From: an uncultured Acidimicrobiales bacterium | GTDB lineage: Bacteria; Actinomycetota; Acidimicrobiia; Acidimicrobiales; SHLQ01 | Direction of reading: 5' to 3' | Length of the DNA stretch: 64,000 nt | NCBI GenBank assembly: GCA_938041035.1 | Contig: CALHYX010000029.1 | Span: 62,001-126,000, forward strand | Made by a program: the position numbers and the translations under genes | In this document: positions 34,542-42,507 of the stretch, in pieces | Layout of the letters: each line of letters opens with the position of its first letter | Position numbering within the stretch: position 1 is the first letter of the stretch | Notes under the pieces: generated by a model | The model's input: only the letters and a program-made list of their open reading frames with translations | What the model was told of the DNA's origin: nothing | Database searches by the model: none

Positions 34542-35015
34542 CTAGAGCTCGAACGGCCGTCCGTCGACCAACTGGGCGGCCGGTTCCTCGGGATCGGAGA
34601 GGTCGGTGACCGCGTCGGGGTCGATGAGCGGAGCGAGGAACGGCCCGGCGCTCATCGGGTCCACGGCGACCAGGCCGGTTTCGGCCTCAACGATCGCGGC
34701 GATCGACGTCAGCAGGTCGGCCACGCCGCACACTCCGGCTTCCTCGTTCGCCATCGGCGCCGAGAGGGTCAGGTCGGTGGGCTCCATGGCGAGGCTCACT
34801 CCGGTATCGGCCTGATCGAGCTCAAGGGTGTTCTGACCGACGAACAGTTCAAAGCCGGCGTGCTTCTCAGCGATCCGTTCCTGGATTCGTTGCCAGTTCG
34901 ACAACTGCTCGTAATTGAGCCGCTGACCCCGTTTCGGGGAGTCATCCTGAGCGGCGAGCGCGCTTGGCCAGTTGCCGTCGCTCGGTCGCGGGATAAAGGA
35001 AACATCGAAGCTCAT
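34542..35015 (-). CDS. Small soluble unknown protein
   Basis: A 157-residue acidic protein with no signal peptide or membrane segment. It starts with SFDVSFIPRPSDGNWP, has a helical centre (YEQLSNWQRIQERIAEKHAGF) and an acidic Pro-rich tail. I do not recognise the family. GGGAGAG lies about ten bases before the ATG at 35015. The lack of tight spacing to acdS (92 bases) suggests its own transcript. Position between PknG-module genes is its only context. Confidence 0.65.
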   Translation of the reverse strand: MSFDVSFIPRPSDGNWPSALAAQDDSPKRGQRLNYEQLSNWQRIQERIAEKHAGFELFVGQNTLELDQADTGVSLAMEPTDLTLSAPMANEEAGVCGVADLLTSIAAIVEAETGLVAVDPMSAGPFLAPLIDPDAVTDLSDPEEPAAQLVDGRPFEL

Positions 35016-35238
35016 TGCGCTGGCTCTCCCTCAAATTCGCTGAAACGCTCGTCCTCGTTCGCCATCGACCGAACCGACCCTCAACTTGAGGAACCCAGCG
35101 GCCCGACCGGCCGCGAGGCCACATCTTGTCCTCCCCGGCCGTGGTGATCGCGGCCCGGCGAAACGGTCAAAGCGCGGCTGGGTAAGCTGACGGGACCAGG
35201 CCCATCGCCGTTTCCCACACCCATCCTGTCGCGGAGGA

Positions 35239-36549
35239 ATGTTGACCAGTTTCAGCGCCGAGGTTTTTCAGAACGAATACCTTCCCGAAGGCGGAGACGT
35301 CGTCGATGCGGTCGTCACGGTGAGCGCCGCCGACGGTGCTGCCGGCGCAGCGGCGGGAACCGGGGCACCGGTCACCGCGGGGGGCCGCGAGCGGGTGGAG
35401 ATCATCATCATCGACTGCTCGGGTTCGATGCGCGAGGAGGGCGGCGCCAAGATTCGCTCGGCCCGCCTCGCCACCATGGCCGCGATCGACACGCTCGCGG
35501 ACGACACCTTGTTCGCGGTCATCGCCGGGGTCGACGGCGCCTATTCGCTGCACCCCCAGCAGGGAGGACTCGACCGAGCGAACGCGGTGACCCGCGATTA
35601 CGCGAAGCAGGCCGTGTCCAAGGCTCGGGCCGACGGCGGGACCGCCATCGGCACGTGGTTGCGCGCCGCGACGAGCCTGTTCTCGCTGGTGCCCGATGCC
35701 ATCGCCCACTGCACGCTGCTCACCGACGGCAAGAACCAGCATGAGTCCGCCGCGGAACTCGACGCTGCCATCTCCCAGGGCGTCGGGTTGTTCCAGTGCG
35801 ATGCCCGCGGTCTGGGCTCGGACTGGAACGTCGAGGAACTCCGCCGAATCGCCACGGCGCTCCTCGGAACCGTAGACATCATTCCGCGGCCCGAGGACAT
35901 GGAGGCCGAGTTCCGTGCCCTCACCGCCCAGGCCATGGCCAAAGAGGTCGGAAGTGTCGCCCTTCGCCTGTGGCACCCTCAGGGTTCCCAGCTCGAGTTC
36001 ATCCGTCAGGTCGCCCCGAACCTCGACGAGCTGACCACGCGAGCCCAGCCGGTGAATCCCCTTACGAACGACTACCCGCTGGGTGCATGGAGCGGCGACG
36101 AGAGCCGCGACTACCACATCCGGGTTCGGATCCCGACGGGCGCCGTGGGCGACGAACGCCTCGCCGCCCGGGTCATGTTGTTGGTCGACGGTGTTGAACA
36201 ACCCGCCGCGCTCGTGCGCGCGGTGTGGACCAACGACTCCGCGCTGTCGACCCGCCTGAACCGCGAGGTGGCCCACTACACCGGCCAGGCGGAACTGGCC
36301 GACGCCATCCACGATGGGCTCGCGGCGCGACAGGCGGGCGACGGCGACACCGCCACGGTCAAGCTCGGCCGGGCGGTGCAACTCGCCCACGAGGCGGGCA
36401 ACGACGACACGGTGAAGCTGCTGCAGAAAGTGGTCGATGTCGAAGACCCGAAGACGGGAACGGTGCGGCTGAAAAAGCAGGTTGAAGCCGTCGACGAGAT
36501 GGCCCTCGATGTTCGCTCCACCCGCACCGTGCGGGTGGGCAAGAAGTAG
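35239..36549 (+). CDS. von Willebrand factor A domain protein
   Basis: A 436-residue soluble protein with a vWA domain at about residues 52-240. The MIDAS metal site is intact at residues 59-64 (DCSGSM), with a TDGKN strand downstream. The C-terminal half has a second beta-rich domain and a helical end. No signal peptide is seen, so it is cytoplasmic. GCGGAGGA lies just before the ATG at 35239. A TTG three bases on (35242) has better spacing and may be the real start. Its neighbour is an FHA protein, 12 bases downstream. Such vWA-FHA pairs accompany PknG/PP2C clusters in actinobacteria, so a protein-assembly role in signalling is inferred. Confidence 0.9.
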   Translation: MLTSFSAEVFQNEYLPEGGDVVDAVVTVSAADGAAGAAAGTGAPVTAGGRERVEIIIIDCSGSMREEGGAKIRSARLATMAAIDTLADDTLFAVIAGVDGAYSLHPQQGGLDRANAVTRDYAKQAVSKARADGGTAIGTWLRAATSLFSLVPDAIAHCTLLTDGKNQHESAAELDAAISQGVGLFQCDARGLGSDWNVEELRRIATALLGTVDIIPRPEDMEAEFRALTAQAMAKEVGSVALRLWHPQGSQLEFIRQVAPNLDELTTRAQPVNPLTNDYPLGAWSGDESRDYHIRVRIPTGAVGDERLAARVMLLVDGVEQPAALVRAVWTNDSALSTRLNREVAHYTGQAELADAIHDGLAARQAGDGDTATVKLGRAVQLAHEAGNDDTVKLLQKVVDVEDPKTGTVRLKKQVEAVDEMALDVRSTRTVRVGKK

Positions 36550-36561
36550 ACGGGTCCCGCC

Positions 36562-37275
36562 ATGGTCTGCCCCAACGGACACGATTCCGCGACCGACGAC
36601 TACTGCTCGGTCTGCGGAAGCAAGCTGGCCGGCGCCGCACCGGGTTCAACCGCACCGCCGCCAACCGCCGCGGCTCCGCCGGCCGGCGATCCGTGCCCGA
36701 ACTGTGCCGAACCGCACGGCCCAAACGATGTGTTCTGCGAGAACTGCGGATACGACTTTCTCGCCGGCAGTCTGCCTCCGGCCGAGATCGCCGACCCGGC
36801 CTTTGCCGGCCCGACCGCGGCGGCAGCAGCGGCCGCTGGTGCCGCGCCCGTCACTCCCCCGCCGGGTCCCACCGCGCAGGGGGTCGAGCTCCGCCTGGTC
36901 GTCTCGGTCGACCGGGAGTACTTCGACCGCATGCAGGCCGAGGGCACGCTCGACTTCGCCGACCCCGTGCCCGAACCGGTCGATGTTGCGCTCGCCAGCG
37001 CCAAGACGCTCATCGGTCGGCGCAGCGAAAGTCGAGGTGTCTATCCCGAGCTCGACATCGCCGAGCTCACGGGCGACCCCGCCGTGTCCTCGCGCCACGC
37101 GTCACTCGAGCAGCAGGCCGACGGATCGTGGAAGCTGACCGACCTGAACTCCACCAACGGCACGTACCTCGACGGCGGCGAGGACGAACTCAAGCCGGCG
37201 ATCGGTGTCGACGTGGCCGCCGGCTCCGTGCTGCACGTCGGCGCCTGGACCCGCATCGAGATCCTCGAGGCCTGA
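36562..37275 (+). CDS. FHA-domain protein with N-terminal zinc ribbons
   Basis: A 237-residue protein. Two zinc ribbons (MVCPNGHDSATDDYCSVCG and CPNCAEPHGPNDVFCENCG) open it, an Ala/Pro-rich linker follows, and the FHA phosphothreonine-binding domain fills about 150-235. Key residues are GRRSESRG, SSRHASLE and NSTNGTYL. It should bind phosphorylated Thr on a partner, for example PknG or its substrates. It differs from the classical GarA/OdhI FHA proteins in carrying ribbons in place of their phospho-acceptor N-terminus. It is co-transcribed with the vWA gene. Confidence 0.93.
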   Translation: MVCPNGHDSATDDYCSVCGSKLAGAAPGSTAPPPTAAAPPAGDPCPNCAEPHGPNDVFCENCGYDFLAGSLPPAEIADPAFAGPTAAAAAAAGAAPVTPPPGPTAQGVELRLVVSVDREYFDRMQAEGTLDFADPVPEPVDVALASAKTLIGRRSESRGVYPELDIAELTGDPAVSSRHASLEQQADGSWKLTDLNSTNGTYLDGGEDELKPAIGVDVAAGSVLHVGAWTRIEILEA

Positions 37276-37286
37276 CGACCATCCGC

Positions 37287-38021
37287 TCAGCCCGACAGAG
37301 CGTTGGCCGCAAGAAAGGCGGCGATGGCGTCACCTGCGGCGACAAGGTTGTCGCCTTCCTTCCAGTGCTCGATCAGCGTTGCGTTCGGCGCCAGGTCGAC
37401 GATGTCGCGAGAGGTCGCCTGCGGGTGGTACACGTCGTCGCCCATCAATACGAGCATCGGGGTGGTGCACGCGCTGATCTGCTGCGCCGTCGCGGTGAGG
37501 ACCAGCTCGCCGTTCCACATGTTGTCGCCGAAGCTCGCCCAGTCGGCCTCTGACATGTCGGGGTGTTCCGGCGCCAGCGCAGCCGCCCAGGAGTCGAACA
37601 TCTCGCGCAGCGCGGGGCGCGAATCGGCGTCGATCCCCACCGGTTGCAGCATCACGGCGCTCGCGAACCGCTCGGGCGCGGCCTGCAGCAAACCGAAGAT
37701 GTAGGGGCCGCCGATACACATGCCCACGACGTGGCAGCGATCGATGTCGAGGTGATCGAGTACCGCCAATTGATCGGCGGTGTAGTCCGCCCAACCGTGG
37801 GCGGCCGAGACCGGTCCGACGGATCCCCCGGCGTTGCGTTGGTCCATGCCGATCACCCGATGGGTCGACGCCAGAGCCTTGCGGGGGTTCCACGGCATGC
37901 GATCCCAGAAATCGTTCGCCGACAACATGCCACCCGGAGCGATGAGGAGCACCGGGTCGCCGTCGGCCACCCCTTCAACCTCGAAATGCAGGCGGGTAGC
38001 GTCAATCTCCAGGATGGCCAT
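37287..38021 (-). CDS. Alpha/beta hydrolase with a cysteine nucleophile
   Basis: A 244-residue single-domain alpha/beta hydrolase. The oxyanion loop is LIAPGGML and the nucleophile elbow is VVGMCIGGPY, so Cys102 replaces the usual Ser. Cys nucleophiles are known in dienelactone hydrolase, but the rest of this protein looks like ordinary esterase/lipase-fold members. The acid is probably in GDDVYHP; the catalytic His is not clearly placed. ATG 38021 was chosen because the fold begins there; an upstream frame to 38078 exists. It converges on the FHA gene. Confidence 0.87.
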   Translation of the reverse strand: MAILEIDATRLHFEVEGVADGDPVLLIAPGGMLSANDFWDRMPWNPRKALASTHRVIGMDQRNAGGSVGPVSAAHGWADYTADQLAVLDHLDIDRCHVVGMCIGGPYIFGLLQAAPERFASAVMLQPVGIDADSRPALREMFDSWAAALAPEHPDMSEADWASFGDNMWNGELVLTATAQQISACTTPMLVLMGDDVYHPQATSRDIVDLAPNATLIEHWKEGDNLVAAGDAIAAFLAANALSG

Positions 38022-38098
38022 GAGCACGGTTTTACCCCGCATCCCATCCGGGACCAACAATCGCGTCCCGGTCACCACGCGAGCACCCGCGCGCTCGC

Positions 38099-38104
38099 TA
38101 CGAT
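38099..38104 (+). promoter_or_regulatory. -10 box in front of a leader mini-ORF
   Basis: TACGAT is followed by eight bases and then the GTG at 38113. It is the same hexamer as that before the PknG operon. Confidence 0.45.
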
Positions 38105-38112
38105 GCCCAGCC

Positions 38113-38148
38113 GTGCCACTCCCCCCAAACCCTCGACGCCGTCGCTGA
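38113..38148 (+). CDS. Leaderless leader peptide MPLPPNPRRRR (candidate)
   Basis: An 11-residue frame starts with GTG eight bases after TACGAT and ends one base before the helicase ATG (TGA-C-ATG). It carries a Pro-Pro pair and four final arginines, the kind of nascent chain that can slow ribosomes. The helicase lacks a Shine-Dalgarno sequence, so coupled translation is plausible. Confidence 0.4.
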   Translation: MPLPPNPRRRR

Positions 38149-38149
38149 C

Positions 38150-39808
38150 ATGCAACGCAGCATCAGCCTTCGGGCCTGGCAGCGCGAGGCGCTCGAACGG
38201 TTCGCCACCGACCGGCCCGACACCTTCATGGCCGTCGCCTGCCCTGGAGCCGGCAAGACCACCTTCGCCCTCGCGGCCGCCCGCCAGCGGCTCCGCGGCG
38301 AACCGCTACCCATCGTGGTCGTCGTCCCGACCCAGCACCTCAAGCGGCAATGGGCTGAGGCCGCGCTACGGCTCGGCTTGCACCTCGACTCGGACTGGTC
38401 GGCCGACACCGGCCGCATCAGCGCGGACATGCACGGCATCGTCGTGACCTACGCCCAGGCCGCGTCGGCGGCCGGCACCCTCGCCAAGATCTCCGGCGAC
38501 GGCATGGTGATCCTCGACGAGGTCCATCACGCCGCGTCCGATCGGGCGTGGGGTACCGGTGTGGAACGGGCGTTCTCCGGGGCATCGTGTCGCCTGTTGT
38601 TGTCGGGCACGCCGTTTCGCACCGACGACAACCCGATTCCGTTCGTCACCTACAGCTTCGGCGACTACGGCGACGCCGTCCCGGACTATGAGTACGGCTA
38701 CGGCGAGGCGCTCGCCGACGGTGGGGTTGTTCGGCCGGTGTTCTTCCCTCGCTTCGACGGCCACATGGAATGGGTCAACACCGACGGCGACACCATCGAG
38801 GCCACGTTCGACGACGACCTGCTCCGGAGCGAGTGGAGCGGCCGCCTGCGCACCGCTCTGAGCCTCGACGGGCAGTGGTTGCCCACCGTGATCGACCATG
38901 CCCATCGCCGGCTCCGGGAGCTGCGCCAGACCCACCCCAACGCCGGCGGCCTGGTCATCGCCACCGACCACGAACACGCGAAAGGCATCTGCCGATTGCT
39001 CGAGCAGCGCCATGGGGTGAAAGCGAAAATCGCGCTCTCCGACGACCCCAGGGCCAGCGATGTCATCGCCGCCTTCGCCGCGGCCGACGACGAGTGGATC
39101 GTGGCCGTGCGCATGATCTCCGAAGGCGTCGACATCCCGCGACTACGCCTCGCTGTGTTCGCGAGCACCACCAGCACCGCCATGTTCTTCCGCCAGGCCG
39201 TCGGCCGGATCGCCCGATGGACGGCGGGCATGCGCCGTCAACGGGCCTACATGTACATCCCCGATGATCCCCGCTTGCGCTTCCACGCCACGATGATCGC
39301 CGAGGGTCGGCGCCACAGCATCGAGAAACGGCGCGAGCGCGAGCGCGAACGCGAGACCGAATTCGACGACCCCCACCGCCACGTCGAGGCCGACGAGCAG
39401 ATGTCGTTGTTCTCCGCGCTCTCGTCCACCGTGCTGAGCGACGCGCCACCCGAGGACGGCATCGACCCCACCGAGGACGTCATCGCGGGAGCCGGCGACC
39501 TGGAGGGTTTCGTGGTCGACCTCCCTCCCCCGCCGCCTCTGGCCGCCGCACCCGGCGAGCGGGTCCCCGCCGGTCTCGATGCCCTTCGCACCCGGCGGCA
39601 GGAAAAGGCCCGGCTGCGCGAGTTCAACGCCGAGCGGATCCGCACGATCGTGGAGATCACCGGCATGGCCCACGCAGTGGTCAACGGCGAACTCAACCAG
39701 CGCAGCGGTATCGGCGCGATCGCGAGCGCCACCGTGCCGCAGCTGGAAAAGCGGCTGGCTCGGGCCGACGAATGGATCGCCGAGCTCGATCGGGCCGCTC
39801 GCCGCTAG
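38150..39808 (+). CDS. DEAD/DEAH-type superfamily 2 helicase
   Basis: A 552-residue soluble helicase. Motif I is at residues 31-38 (CPGAGKTT), motif II is ILDEVHHAA (DEVH), motif III is LSGTPFR, and motif VI is RQAVGRIAR. The second RecA domain contains VIATDHEHAKGICRLLEQ and SEGVDIPRL. A highly charged Arg/Glu run (about 387-397), an acidic stretch and a C-terminal helical tail follow. It probably acts on nucleic acid in repair or restriction-like functions; the sequence does not settle which. It is preceded by a leader mini-ORF. The neighbours show no defence or repair genes except the polymerase domain 3 kb away. Confidence 0.9.
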   Translation: MQRSISLRAWQREALERFATDRPDTFMAVACPGAGKTTFALAAARQRLRGEPLPIVVVVPTQHLKRQWAEAALRLGLHLDSDWSADTGRISADMHGIVVTYAQAASAAGTLAKISGDGMVILDEVHHAASDRAWGTGVERAFSGASCRLLLSGTPFRTDDNPIPFVTYSFGDYGDAVPDYEYGYGEALADGGVVRPVFFPRFDGHMEWVNTDGDTIEATFDDDLLRSEWSGRLRTALSLDGQWLPTVIDHAHRRLRELRQTHPNAGGLVIATDHEHAKGICRLLEQRHGVKAKIALSDDPRASDVIAAFAAADDEWIVAVRMISEGVDIPRLRLAVFASTTSTAMFFRQAVGRIARWTAGMRRQRAYMYIPDDPRLRFHATMIAEGRRHSIEKRRERERERETEFDDPHRHVEADEQMSLFSALSSTVLSDAPPEDGIDPTEDVIAGAGDLEGFVVDLPPPPPLAAAPGERVPAGLDALRTRRQEKARLREFNAERIRTIVEITGMAHAVVNGELNQRSGIGAIASATVPQLEKRLARADEWIAELDRAARR

Positions 39809-39916
39809 AGCGAACCTCAGCGTTTTTCATTCATCGTCACCCACCCACTAGATTGGGCCGGTCCACTCATACGTGCCGTTCGGTACACCGGTGTTCCGGT
39901 GCCGATTCCCGGGGGA

Positions 39917-42448
39917 ATGATGTCGTTGCTGCGCCGTGTCCTGTTGTTTGCCGTCCTGCTCCCCGGGCTGGTGGGGGTCGCCGCGGCCGCGGCGGAGGAG
40001 GGACCGGCACCGATCGAGCCCCCGCCTCCGACCGTCGCGCCCGCCGACGCTGGCCTCGACACGCCCACCAGTCCTCCCGCACCCGCCGACGCCGACGCCC
40101 CGCCCACTCCTCCGCCGACGCCGACCTCGTTCGACAGCGACATCGGCAACTGCGCCGAACGCTGTCGATGGGTGCAGAACCTGATCGATCGTTTCATCCG
40201 GTATCTCCGGGTGCAGTACTGCATCAGATTCGGTGACGAAGACCGCTCCTGCCAGGACGACCCACCCCTCGACCCGGCCGAGTTCTCGGTCACCGAATCG
40301 GTCGGTCAGCTGACCATCCGGGGCGCCCAGCCCGGCCAGGAGCTGCTGGTTACCGCGGACGACCTCAACACCTGGGAAGGCGTCGCCGACGACGACGGCG
40401 AGTACATCTTCCACTACCTGCCCGCCGGCGAGAACTACACGGTGACCAACGCGGCCCAGACCGAGGGGGTCACCGGGGTCACGGTGCTCGATCGGGACAG
40501 CTCCACCCCGGAGCAGTCGTTCTACGCCGACCAGGTCATCGATGAGGGTTTCGGCTACATCGAAACCCGCGATGGCACGACCCTGTCGGCCTACGTGGTG
40601 CTTCCCGGCCCGGTCGAGGACGGCCCGTACCCCACCGTGGTCGAATACTCCGGCTACTCCCCGTCCGATCCCATCAGCGGGCGCCAACAGTTCGCCGACC
40701 TGGCACCGTTTTGCAACGTATTGCCCACCTTGTGCAAGGCCCCGACCCAGGTCTCGTCGATCCTGGCGGGACTGCGCGGCTACGCCATCGTCGGGGTCAA
40801 CGTGCGCGGCACCGGATGTTCGGGCGGCGCCTACGACTACTTCGACGAAGCGCAGCTCGCCGACGGCTACGACATGATCGAAGCCATCGCCGCGCAGCCG
40901 TGGGTGAAGCACAATCGCGTCGGCATGGTCGGGTTGTCCTACCCGGGTATCGCCCAACTCCATGTCGCCCGGACCCAGCCGCCCAGCCTGGCGGCCATCG
41001 CCCCGCTCTCGGTCACCCCCGATGCGGGCGCAGGCGTCGCCCGCCCGGGCGGGCTGATCAACGTCGGTTTCGCCACCCAGTGGGCCGACCAGGTGCGCAG
41101 CAACGCCGCGGCCCGAGGCCAGGGCTGGGAGGGCCAGCTCATCGAAGAGGGCGACACGGAATGCGAAGCGAACCAGGAGCTGCGCAACCACGGTGTGGAC
41201 CTGGTGCAGCGCATCCGCGACAACGCGTATTACACCGACGAGGTGGCGGGCCCGCTCGACGGCCGGAACTTCGTACCCCGGATCAACGTCCCCGTGTACC
41301 TGACCAGCCAGTGGCAGGACGAACAGACCGGCGGCGCGTTCAACACGATTCTGGATGAGTTCACCGGTTCGCCCTACGCCCGGCTCGACCTCACCAACGG
41401 GGCCCACGTCGACGGCTACGCCCCGTTCCGCATCGACGAATGGAAGGCGTTCCTCGACATCTATGTCGCCCAGGAGGTACCGACGTTTAACCCGCTGTTC
41501 GGCGACGTGGTTGCGCCGCTGCTGTACGACCAGATCTTCGACGCGTCGCCGACGCTGCCTCCGTCGAGGTGGGACGGCGTCACCACCCTCGCCGAGGCCC
41601 GGGCGATCTGGGAGTCGGAACCGACGGTGAAGGTCACGTTCGAAAGCGGTGCCGGCAGCGACGAACCCGGATCCCCGGTCGGGACATTCACCGCCGAATT
41701 CGATTCGTGGCCCCCGCCGGAGACCCAGCTCGAACGGTGGTATCTCCAGCCCGACGGATCGCTCGGCCCGGCCCTCCCGCCGGCCGCGGGCGGCGAATCG
41801 TCGTTCCTCCGCAACCCTGACGAGGGGGAGACCACCTACTACCAGGGCGGGTCCGGCGGCGTGTTCGCCGCGCTTCCCCCCTACGACTGGAAGGTCGAAA
41901 CCGACGGCGAACACCTGGGCTTCATCAGCGACCCCCTCGCCGATGACCTCGGTCTGGTGGGTACCGCCAGCGTCGACCTGTGGGTGAAGTCGACGGCCGA
42001 CAACACCGACCTCGAGGTGCTGATCAGCGAGGTTCGCCCGGACGGTTCGGAGATGCTGGTGCAGACCGGCGTGCTCGACACCGAGTACCGCGTACTCGAC
42101 CCGGACGAATCGACCGCGCTGTTCCCCTTCCCGGCCGCTCGCGAAGAGGACTCCGCCGTGCTGGAGCCCGACGGTTGGACCCAGGTCCGTATCGCGACCC
42201 ACGCGTTCGCCCACGTGTTCCGGGCCGGGTCGAGACTGCGGTTGGTGATCGACACGCCCGGCGGCGACGAGGCCCTCTGGGCCTACGAGCTTCCCGATCG
42301 GGGCGACGACGTCGAGAACCGGATCGCCCACGACGCAGCGTTCCCGTCCTCGATCGCCCTGCCGGTGATCCCCGGGCTCACCGCGCCGGGTGACCCGGCA
42401 CCGTGTCCGTCGCTGCGGGGCCAACCGTGCCGGAACTACACCCCCTGA
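39917..42448 (+). CDS. Exported CocE/NonD-type hydrolase (X-Pro dipeptidyl peptidase fold)
   Basis: An 843-residue exported protein with a signal peptide (LLRRVLLFAVLLPGLVGVAAA) and a Pro/Ala/Thr-rich linker. A small beta-sandwich (about 130-185) precedes the alpha/beta hydrolase domain. The nucleophile is Ser in MVGLSYPG, and VNVRGTGCSGG lies nearby as in CocE-type acyl hydrolases and S15 peptidases. The jelly-roll C-terminal domain of the family (DLWVKSTADNTDLEVLISEV) is present. GGGGGA before the ATG supports a start at 39917 or 39920; a GTG at 39899 is in frame. The substrate is unknown. Confidence 0.9.
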   Translation: MMSLLRRVLLFAVLLPGLVGVAAAAAEEGPAPIEPPPPTVAPADAGLDTPTSPPAPADADAPPTPPPTPTSFDSDIGNCAERCRWVQNLIDRFIRYLRVQYCIRFGDEDRSCQDDPPLDPAEFSVTESVGQLTIRGAQPGQELLVTADDLNTWEGVADDDGEYIFHYLPAGENYTVTNAAQTEGVTGVTVLDRDSSTPEQSFYADQVIDEGFGYIETRDGTTLSAYVVLPGPVEDGPYPTVVEYSGYSPSDPISGRQQFADLAPFCNVLPTLCKAPTQVSSILAGLRGYAIVGVNVRGTGCSGGAYDYFDEAQLADGYDMIEAIAAQPWVKHNRVGMVGLSYPGIAQLHVARTQPPSLAAIAPLSVTPDAGAGVARPGGLINVGFATQWADQVRSNAAARGQGWEGQLIEEGDTECEANQELRNHGVDLVQRIRDNAYYTDEVAGPLDGRNFVPRINVPVYLTSQWQDEQTGGAFNTILDEFTGSPYARLDLTNGAHVDGYAPFRIDEWKAFLDIYVAQEVPTFNPLFGDVVAPLLYDQIFDASPTLPPSRWDGVTTLAEARAIWESEPTVKVTFESGAGSDEPGSPVGTFTAEFDSWPPPETQLERWYLQPDGSLGPALPPAAGGESSFLRNPDEGETTYYQGGSGGVFAALPPYDWKVETDGEHLGFISDPLADDLGLVGTASVDLWVKSTADNTDLEVLISEVRPDGSEMLVQTGVLDTEYRVLDPDESTALFPFPAAREEDSAVLEPDGWTQVRIATHAFAHVFRAGSRLRLVIDTPGGDEALWAYELPDRGDDVENRIAHDAAFPSSIALPVIPGLTAPGDPAPCPSLRGQPCRNYTP

Positions 42449-42495
42449 TCCCCCACGGGCCGGTTCGCCCCGGACACCGGACCGTAGCGGCGCAG

Positions 42496-42501
42496 TAGCC
42501 T
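42496..42501 (+). promoter_or_regulatory. -10 box of the polymerase-domain gene
   Basis: TAGCCT is followed by six bases and then the ATG at 42508, a leaderless layout. Confidence 0.45.
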
Positions 42502-42507
42502 GGCCCG

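Noticed and set aside
39848..42424. Open frame of 858 codons opposite the CocE-type hydrolase
   Set aside because: It is a GC-bias shadow rich in Val, Gly and Arg. The plus strand carries a signal peptide and catalytic motifs.
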